From: Prevotella sp. UBA4376
GTDB taxonomy: Bacteria > Bacteroidota > Bacteroidia > Bacteroidales > Bacteroidaceae
Direction: 5' to 3'
NCBI GenBank assembly: GCA_002391185.1
Contig: DGRY01000065.1
Span: 1 to 7,267 of the forward strand
Length of the DNA stretch: 7,267 nucleotides
The translations under genes were made by a program, and so were the position numbers. Of this stretch, positions 1-4,725 are shown piece after piece. The notes under the pieces were generated by a model. The model saw only the letters and a program-made list of their open reading frames with translations, ran no database searches and was not told where the DNA came from. The first letter of the stretch is position 1, and each line of letters begins with the position of its first letter.

Positions 1-2
1 AC

Positions 3-36
3 TCGTTTTTTCGTAATTTTGCACGATGAAAAACGA
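3..36. promoter_or_regulatory. Inverted repeat straddling the permease promoter (possible operator)
   Basis: TCGTTTTT at 3-10 is perfectly complementary to AAAAACGA at 29-36, and the -7 box (14-21) lies between the arms. This is the position expected for a repressor operator or a leader hairpin, but the arms are A/T-rich and 18 bases apart, so chance is possible. No regulator gene is in the window. The seen part is the symmetry; the operator role is only inferred. Confidence 0.22.
14..21 (+). promoter_or_regulatory. Bacteroidota -7 box for the permease gene
   Basis: TAATTTTG matches the Bacteroidota sigma-ABfr -7 consensus TAnnTTTG. The -33 TTG would fall before base 1 and cannot be checked. 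Transcription would begin around 24-28, giving a leader of about 37 nt before the ATG at 64. A four-codon ORF, ATG-AAA-AAC-GAA-TAA (26-40), begins almost at the predicted transcript start; I do not regard it as a real gene. Confidence 0.6.
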
Positions 37-63
37 ATAACTATTATATTGTGAACAAATAAA

Positions 64-1293
64 ATGATTCAGCAACTATCACCTATGCGCAAGACTATCG
101 TTGGCATCCAGTTTCTTTTTGTTGCTTTTGGAGCTACGGTACTCATGCCACTTCTTGTTGGTCTTGATCCTGCTACAGCAATGTTTTCTGCAGGTGTAGG
201 CACACTTATTTTTCATGCAGTAACTAAAGGAATGGTGCCTATATTCTTAGGTAGTAGTTTTGCATATATTGCGCCAATTATTCTTGCTTCAAAACAATGG
301 GGATTGGCAGGAACTATGACTGGTTTTATAGGCGTTGCAGTTATATATTTTATAGTGTCGGCACTTATCCGTTGGCGTGGAACAGCGTTTCTCAATCGTT
401 TGTTTCCTCCTATTGTAGTAGGACCTACTATCGTACTTATTGGTCTTTCTCTTGCTCCAACAGCAGTTAATATGGCAAAAGAAAATTGGCTTTTGGCTAT
501 AATCTCTCTTTCTGTTGCTGTTTTGGTTTTGAGATTGGGTCGAGGATTAATACAGTTACTGCCTGTTGTTATTGGTGTTGCTGTGGGATATGTTGTGGCT
601 ATATGTTTGGGTAAGGTTGATTTTACAGCAGTTAGTGCAAGTCCTTGGTTTGCTTTACCTGCTAATATTGCTCACCCTAAATTGCCTGAGTTCATGTGGC
701 AACCTTTTGTATGTATGATGCCTATTGCTCTTGCTTCTATTCTTGAGCATGTTGGTGATGTATATGTTATTAGTCAAGTAGCAGAACAAGATTTTATTCA
801 TAAGCCAGGTTTACATAGAACAATCTTTGGCGATGGTATGGCTATACTCTTTGCTTCGTTTGTTGGTGGCCCTCCTGTAACTACTTATAGCGAGGTAACA
901 GGTGCTGTACAGATTACTCGTGTTACTAATCCTCAGGTTCTTCGAATAACAGCTGTAACAGCTATTGTATTCTCGGTTATTGGTAAGATGAGTGCATTTT
1001 TGCAAAGTATTCCCTCTGCGGTGTTGGGAGGTATCATGTTGTTGCTATTTGGTACTATTGCTTCTGTAGGTATTCAGAGTATGGTTCGCAACAAGATAGA
1101 TTTTTCTGATTCACGTAATACCATTATTGCATCAATAATGCTTACTATTGGTGTTGGTGGTGCTGTTCTTAATATTGGTAGTTTCTCACTTGGAGGCATT
1201 GGACTTGCTGCCTTAGTAGGTGTATTACTTAATCTTCTGCTTCCTAAAACTAAGAAGGCTGAGAGGGCAGAGGTAGTGAAAGCTGAGGAATAA
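64..1293 (+). CDS. uraA: NCS2-family uracil/xanthine permease (UraA-like)
   Basis: Inner-membrane proton symporter for a nucleobase, probably uracil, feeding pyrimidine salvage. The 409-residue protein is almost wholly hydrophobic, consistent with the 14 membrane segments of the NCS2/NAT fold, and has a short charged tail (395-409). It aligns along its length with E. coli UraA (429 aa): FGATVLMPLLVG near 22-33, LGSSFAYIAP at 62-71 (F66 matches UraA F73), EHVGD at 228-232, PGLHR at 248-252 and TTYSEVTG at 273-280. E228 and E277 match the uracil-binding E241 and E290, with identical spacing of 49. Two positions differ: UraA H245 is D232 here, and the usually conserved Asn of the NAT signature (UraA N291) is V278. 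Xanthine or another base is therefore not excluded. The start at 64 is 43 bases past the -7 box, with no Shine-Dalgarno sequence, as is usual in this phylum. It appears monocistronic, ending in a strong terminator. Confidence 0.9.
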   Translation: MIQQLSPMRKTIVGIQFLFVAFGATVLMPLLVGLDPATAMFSAGVGTLIFHAVTKGMVPIFLGSSFAYIAPIILASKQWGLAGTMTGFIGVAVIYFIVSALIRWRGTAFLNRLFPPIVVGPTIVLIGLSLAPTAVNMAKENWLLAIISLSVAVLVLRLGRGLIQLLPVVIGVAVGYVVAICLGKVDFTAVSASPWFALPANIAHPKLPEFMWQPFVCMMPIALASILEHVGDVYVISQVAEQDFIHKPGLHRTIFGDGMAILFASFVGGPPVTTYSEVTGAVQITRVTNPQVLRITAVTAIVFSVIGKMSAFLQSIPSAVLGGIMLLLFGTIASVGIQSMVRNKIDFSDSRNTIIASIMLTIGVGGAVLNIGSFSLGGIGLAALVGVLLNLLLPKTKKAERAEVVKAEE

Positions 1294-1312
1294 AGTTAAT
1301 TACGCAAAATAT

Positions 1313-1345
1313 AGCCCTTGCACAAATTCTTGTGCAAGGGCTTTT
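1313..1345 (+). terminator. Intrinsic terminator of the permease gene
   Basis: A perfect 13-bp stem, AGCCCTTGCACAA (1313-1325) against TTGTGCAAGGGCT (1330-1342), with a four-base loop ATTC and a short T run (1342-1345). It begins 20 bases after the permease stop. The stem is strong although the T run is short. Confidence 0.85.
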
Positions 1346-1355
1346 AGTATGTAAA

Positions 1356-1452
1356 TACATTTGTTTTTGATTATATGTAGAGACACTAGTGATGACAAAT
1401 ATGTAGTAAAAATGTGTAGATAATCCCGAAAGTTTAAGCTTTCGGGATTTTT
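1356..1452 (+). ncRNA. Candidate small RNA between two terminators
   Basis: TACATTTG (1356-1363) is a full match to the TAnnTTTG -7 consensus, placed just after the permease terminator. A TTG lies at 1330-1332, but the spacing of 23 is longer than usual. Transcription from about 1367-1370 would run to the second hairpin terminator at 1422-1452 and give an RNA of about 85 nt. No ORF longer than a few codons lies in the stretch, so any product would be RNA. Promoter box and terminator are seen; the transcript is inference. The alternative is simply tandem terminators with a chance box. Confidence 0.22.
1422..1452 (+). terminator. Second intrinsic terminator, upstream of the GH125 gene
   Basis: Stem AATCCCGAAAG (1422-1432) pairs with CTTTCGGGATT (1439-1449) over 11 bp, followed by TTTTT (1448-1452). 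It is a textbook rho-independent terminator on the plus strand. No plus-strand gene ends between it and the earlier terminator about 80 bases upstream, so it is either a backup for the permease or the end of a short RNA. It directly abuts the -33 element of the next promoter. Confidence 0.8.
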
Positions 1453-1454
1453 AT

Positions 1455-1485
1455 TTGTGTAATTCATCCTTTTGCATTATCTTTG
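1455..1485 (+). promoter_or_regulatory. Promoter of the GH125 mannosidase gene
   Basis: TTG at 1455-1457 and TATCTTTG at 1478-1485 are separated by 20 bases, a good match to the Bacteroidota -33/-7 promoter. The predicted transcript start near 1490 leaves a leader of about 28 nt before the ATG at 1518. Because the promoter overlaps the upstream extension of the open frame (back to a TTG at 1455), that extension cannot be the real N-terminus. Confidence 0.7.
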
Positions 1486-1517
1486 TCAGCAATCTTAAAC
1501 GTAACAACTATTCAATA

Positions 1518-2969
1518 ATGAAAAAATTAACTATTCTTGCGGCAGCTATGCTGTTTACGCTATGTGTATCTGCGGAAACACCTGCAAAGGCTCAACCACT
1601 TAAACATTCCATTGATGCGTTGAAAATTAATAATCGTCCTGCTTTAAAGGATCGTTTGTTTGTATCCGAAGGCGTTGAGAAGGAGATTAAACGCGTTGTG
1701 AAATTGTTGAAGAATACAAAACTTGCGCAGATGTTTGTGAATTGCTATCCTAACACTATTGACACTACAGTACATTTTGATGTAGATAAGGATGGAAATC
1801 CTGCAACATTTGTTTATACTGGCGATATTCACGCTATGTGGAATCGTGACTCTGCTGCACAGGTGTGGCCTTATTTGCAGTTGGCAAATAAAGATCCTAA
1901 ACTGAAGGAGATGCTAAAGGGAACTGTTTTGCAGCAGTTTACAAATATTCTTATTGATCCGTACGCAAATGCCTTTAACAAGGAGCCTATGCCTAATGGG
2001 GGCTGGATGAGTGATGGTACTGATATGAAGCCTATGCTTCATGAACGTAAGTATGAGATTGATTCTCTTTGCTATCCTATTCGTTTGGCTTATGCCTATT
2101 GGATGACAACAGGCGATGACTCTATTTTCCGTTCAGAAAAGTGGATTAACGTTGTAAAGGCTATCTTGAAAACATTCAAGGAGCAACAGCGTAAGGATGG
2201 AAATGGTCCTTATAAGTTTCTGCGTGTTACCGACCGTGCTCTTGACACAGTGCCATGTGCAGGTTGGGGACGTCCTGTTAAGCCTGTTGGATTGATTGCG
2301 TCTGTTTTCCGTCCATCCGATGATGCAACAAATCTTTTATTCCTTATTCCTTCTAACTTTATGGCTGTAACTTCTTTGAAGAAAATGTCTGAGGTGTTGA
2401 CAAAGGTTAATGGAAATACAGCTTTGGCTGGTGAGTGTAAGGCTCTTGCAACAGAGGTTCGTGATGCTTTGCAGAAATATGCTATTGTTAATCATCCGAA
2501 ATATGGTAAGATATATGCTTTCGAGGCTGATGGCTTTGGAAATCATTATCTTATGGATGATGCTAATGTTCCAAGTTTGCTTGCTATGGCATACTTAGGT
2601 GATGTAGATATTGACGATCCTATCTATCAGAATACACGTCGTTTTGTATGGAGCGAGGATAATCCATATTTCTTCAAGGGTAAGGTTGCAGAAGGTATTG
2701 GTGGCCCACATATTGGTTATGATATGATTTGGCCAATGTCTATTATGATGAAAGCCTTTACAAGTAAGGATGACAAGGAGATTAAATGGTGTATTGAGAC
2801 TCTTATGAAAACCGATGCAGGAACAGGGTTCATGCACGAATCATTCCATAAGGATGATCCTAAGAATTTCACACGTGAATGGTTTGCATGGCAGAACACT
2901 CTCTTTGGTGAACTTATCCTCAAACTTATCAATGATGGAAAGTTGGATTTGCTGAATAGCATAGAATAG
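1518..2969 (+). CDS. Secreted GH125 metal-independent exo-alpha-1,6-mannosidase
   Basis: Glycoside hydrolase family 125 (formerly DUF1237), exo-acting on non-reducing alpha-1,6-mannose of N-glycans or mannan; inverting, with an (alpha/alpha)6 barrel. The protein has 483 residues. A type I signal peptide (MKKLTILAAAML..., probable cleavage after VSA at 17-19) sends it to the periplasm; C16 does not sit in a good lipobox. Family landmarks are TGDIHAMWNRDSAAQVWPYL (101-120), ILIDPYANAF (144-153), DGTDMKPMLHERKYEIDSLC (166-185), GRPVKPVG (251-258), RPSDDA (265-270) and HESF (440-443). D268 is the likely acid and E441 the likely base: they are 173 residues apart, the same distance as the residues I recall for the Clostridium perfringens enzyme (D220, E393). 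The start at ATG 1518 follows from the promoter position and signal peptide. Bacteroidota GH125 enzymes often sit in polysaccharide utilisation loci with GH92 and SusC/D genes; none is visible here, so it looks like a lone gene. Confidence 0.92.
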   Translation: MKKLTILAAAMLFTLCVSAETPAKAQPLKHSIDALKINNRPALKDRLFVSEGVEKEIKRVVKLLKNTKLAQMFVNCYPNTIDTTVHFDVDKDGNPATFVYTGDIHAMWNRDSAAQVWPYLQLANKDPKLKEMLKGTVLQQFTNILIDPYANAFNKEPMPNGGWMSDGTDMKPMLHERKYEIDSLCYPIRLAYAYWMTTGDDSIFRSEKWINVVKAILKTFKEQQRKDGNGPYKFLRVTDRALDTVPCAGWGRPVKPVGLIASVFRPSDDATNLLFLIPSNFMAVTSLKKMSEVLTKVNGNTALAGECKALATEVRDALQKYAIVNHPKYGKIYAFEADGFGNHYLMDDANVPSLLAMAYLGDVDIDDPIYQNTRRFVWSEDNPYFFKGKVAEGIGGPHIGYDMIWPMSIMMKAFTSKDDKEIKWCIETLMKTDAGTGFMHESFHKDDPKNFTREWFAWQNTLFGELILKLINDGKLDLLNSIE

Positions 2970-3004
2970 CCTCCCCCATCCCCCTCCGGTAGGAGGGGGC
3001 TAAC
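2970..3004 (+). repeat. C-rich hairpin repeat, copy 1, abutting the GH125 stop
   Basis: CCTCCCCC starts on the base after the TAG of the GH125 gene, followed by an 8-bp hairpin CCCCCTCC (2980-2987) / GGAGGGGG (2992-2999) with loop GGTA, and then CTAAC. Its composition is unlike the surrounding DNA. A close relative lies at 3249-3284 in the opposite orientation. There is no T run, so it is not a classic intrinsic terminator. From memory, elements of this kind are dispersed in Prevotella-type genomes downstream of genes; that cannot be checked here. Confidence 0.7.
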
Positions 3005-3016
3005 CAACAGAGAACA

Positions 3017-3076
3017 GCGCAAAGCAAAGCTTTGCTAAATGATAAATGATAAATGATAAAGAAGCGCAAAGCGCTT
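3017..3076. repeat. Tandem heptamer flanked by palindromes
   Basis: Three exact tandem copies of AAATGAT (3037-3057) plus AAA are flanked on the left by a perfect 14-bp palindrome AGCAAAGCTTTGCT (3023-3036) and on the right by a hairpin AAGCGC-AAA-GCGCTT (3062-3076). AGCGCAAAGC occurs twice as a direct repeat (3016-3025 and 3063-3072). No ORF or promoter explains it. It belongs to the gene-free stretch 2970-3285. Confidence 0.65.
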
Positions 3077-3082
3077 AAAAAA

Positions 3083-3174
3083 TATCAAGAATTAGAGACG
3101 AGTTGATGAGAGCTTTGCTCGAATAATTAGAGAATTTTTCTCAAGGGCGCAAGCCAATTCTCAAATTCTTGATA
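3083..3174. other. Folded intergenic element: long stem enclosing three hairpins
   Basis: TATCAAGAATTAGAGA (3083-3098) pairs with TCTCAAATTCTTGATA (3159-3174): 15 of 16 positions, one A/A mismatch. The 60-base interior holds three short hairpins: GAGC-TTT-GCTC (3110-3120), GAGAA-TTT-TTCTC (3130-3142) and GGC-GCAA-GCC (3146-3155, a GNRA-type loop). Read on the minus strand, the closing stem is followed at once by TTTTTT (3082-3077), so it may end transcripts from the minus-strand DUF3575 gene, which is read toward it. AATTAGAGA is a direct repeat (3090-3098, 3125-3133). It may be a dispersed repeat, a structured 3' UTR or a bidirectional terminator. Confidence 0.55.
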
Positions 3175-3248
3175 AATAAAAGAACTCGTCGAGACAAAAA
3201 AAGAAAAATGGGTGTTCTTTAAGATATTGAGTAATTGGTTCTTTTCCA

Positions 3249-3284
3249 GTTAGTTCTCCCCTCCTTCGGAGGGGTCGGGGGAGG
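3249..3284 (-). repeat. C-rich hairpin repeat, copy 2, abutting the DUF3575 stop
   Basis: On the minus strand, one base after the TAA of the DUF3575 gene, the sequence reads CCTCCCCC-GA-CCCCTCC-GAA-GGAGGGG-AGAA-CTAAC. The hairpin is 7 bp with a three-base loop (arms 3258-3264 and 3268-3274). It matches copy 1 (2970-3004) in its CCTCCCCC head, hairpin and CTAAC end, but points the other way. Both convergent genes thus carry the same 3' element in the same position relative to the stop. Confidence 0.7.
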
Positions 3285-3285
3285 T

Positions 3286-4545
3286 TTACAGCATAAAAAC
3301 AAGCGATACCTTCGCTTTCGTTGGCCCGAAATAATTCTCGTGCCCGCTGTATTGCCAGATAAGATTTGTATTATCGAACAGACCGATGTAGTGTCGGTAA
3401 TTTGTTGTTAACCAGCCTGCACCAATGGAATATTCCATATTCCAGCGTTTACTAATCTTATGCGCATATCCGAAAGTTAATCCTGGTGACCAGTATTCGC
3501 CCTGATTTCCTTTGCTGTTCCATTCTAAATCATATTTGCCACTCATGGCATACGCTCCCATAAAGAAGCCTGTGAGCCAGCGGTGTTTTTTGTTGTTAGA
3601 ATTAAACCAATATCGTAGTTCGACACCAAGATCTAGTATTTCGTAGGCTCTGCTGTTCTTGTGCCAGGTGTACCATGGTGACTGCCATTCAAGCATTACA
3701 CTCCATTGGTTGTTTTTACCAAACCATCTTTCTATTTCTATGTTTGGTGCAAGAATGAGGTCGTAGAGAAGGTTGTTCTTGATAGCTATCCATGGACGGA
3801 ATTCTTTTTTTTCTGTTTCATTGGAGGCTTCAAAAGCAATTGTATCTGTTGCTACGGGTGTAATGTTTTCTGTTTCCTCTTCTATTTCGGAATCTATATC
3901 CTGAGGTTTTTCAGAGTCCTCATAATCAATATGCATTGTTGCATAGCGTAGCTTTGGATAAAACTCACGTAGCAGCATTTTATATTGATCTCCGAAATGG
4001 TAACGAATGTATTTTTCTTTCTCGTCGTTTCTTCTATTGCTTTCAATAATTTCGAGAAGTTCTTCACGTCGTTTGATATTTGATTTCCTTACCAAAGAGT
4101 CAAGTTCCTGCCAGTTTTCGGCAACATAACTTGTGTGAATTATATCAGGATCAATACCATATTTTTTTATCATGAAATTCTTTATCTGCTTCATTCTTTG
4201 TATGGAAAGTAGAATGTTGTGACTTTCGAGTCCATCTGGTGATGAATATCCACACACTTTGAAGTCGATAAAGTGCATATTTGGCTTAGCAGAAATGGAA
4301 TCTATGATTTGAGTTATTTTGTCCAATAATATTGCATTTTTTTTGTATTCTGCGTACAGCACAGCATTGTTCACAGGGAAGAATATCTTGAAGTCGGCTT
4401 GTTTCTTATATGTTTTAGGTTCGTCATAGGATGCGTTTACTTGCAAAATAGCAAAGAATAGTGTTAACAACGTTGTTAGAAACCTCGTTGCATAATTTGT
4501 GTGATCACTTTTATTGTTTAATATGTTGACAAAATGAAATATCAA
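3286..4545 (-). CDS. Exported OmpA-like / DUF3575 outer-membrane protein, start uncertain
   Basis: Bacteroidota envelope protein of unknown function. Counting from the longest frame (419 aa): a hydrophobic signal segment FLTTLLTLFFAILQVNA (22-38, cleavage probably after VNA); an OmpA-like alpha/beta region at about 52-207 with CGYSSPDGLESHN (98-110) followed by LSIQRMKQIKNFM (113-125), the pattern of the OmpA/MotB peptidoglycan-binding fold; an acidic linker rich in D and E (208-248); and DUF3575 at about 250-419, a predicted beta-barrel starting near KNNLLYDLILAPNIEIERW (256-274). DUF3575 proteins often occur near fimbrial genes in this phylum; none is present here. The start is a problem: the frame has an upstream TAG (4557-4555), its first possible initiator is TTG at 4545, and no in-frame ATG precedes residue 90. 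An out-of-frame ATG (4493-4491), one base insertion away from the signal peptide frame, suggests a frameshift or sequence error. Domain call firm, 5' end not. Confidence 0.8.
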   Translation of the reverse strand: MIFHFVNILNNKSDHTNYATRFLTTLLTLFFAILQVNASYDEPKTYKKQADFKIFFPVNNAVLYAEYKKNAILLDKITQIIDSISAKPNMHFIDFKVCGYSSPDGLESHNILLSIQRMKQIKNFMIKKYGIDPDIIHTSYVAENWQELDSLVRKSNIKRREELLEIIESNRRNDEKEKYIRYHFGDQYKMLLREFYPKLRYATMHIDYEDSEKPQDIDSEIEEETENITPVATDTIAFEASNETEKKEFRPWIAIKNNLLYDLILAPNIEIERWFGKNNQWSVMLEWQSPWYTWHKNSRAYEILDLGVELRYWFNSNNKKHRWLTGFFMGAYAMSGKYDLEWNSKGNQGEYWSPGLTFGYAHKISKRWNMEYSIGAGWLTTNYRHYIGLFDNTNLIWQYSGHENYFGPTKAKVSLVFML

Positions 4546-4691
4546 AACACTATTCTATTTAGATGTATATTTGTAAACGCTCTTATTTACTTAACTTCTC
4601 AATTACGTTGCGAAAATAAATATATTTTCTGTCTCTTACAAATATTTTTGGCAAAAAATGACATTAAGCGTTGATATGTGTTTTTAAAATT

Positions 4692-4721
4692 TTGTAGTTT
4701 CGAGCATTCTCATTATCTTTG
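4692..4721 (+). promoter_or_regulatory. Promoter of rarA, nearly touching the start codon
   Basis: TTG at 4692-4694 and TATCTTTG at 4714-4721 are 19 bases apart, matching the Bacteroidota promoter. The rarA ATG begins at 4726, only four bases after the -7 box, so the usual start point (a few bases past the box) falls at or next to the A of ATG. This predicts a leaderless or near-leaderless mRNA. Confidence 0.7.
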
Positions 4722-4725
4722 TAAT

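Noticed and set aside
26..40. Leader peptide M-K-N-E before the permease
   Set aside because: Four codons with no attenuator-like hairpin after it; such a short ORF is expected by chance.
1455..1517. N-terminal extension of the mannosidase frame to TTG 1455
   Set aside because: It contains the promoter and precedes an excellent signal peptide beginning at ATG 1518.
2410..2837. Out-of-frame and antisense ORFs inside the GH125 gene
   Set aside because: They are shadows of a clear coding region, with no family features or start signals.
3037..3060. CRISPR-like array
   Set aside because: Seven-base units directly in tandem have no spacers, and there are no cas genes.
3083..3174. Insertion sequence remnant or complete MITE
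   Set aside because: No target-site duplication could be seen around the inverted repeat and no transposase is near; it remains possible but unsupported.
3083..3190. Retron msr-msd RNA or group II intron remnant
   Set aside because: The inverted repeats are suggestive, but no reverse transcriptase gene or domain V-like motif is in the window.
4678..4725. N-terminal extension of rarA to GTG 4678
   Set aside because: It contains the -33/-7 promoter and is not part of the family, whose N-terminus starts just before PLAERMRP.
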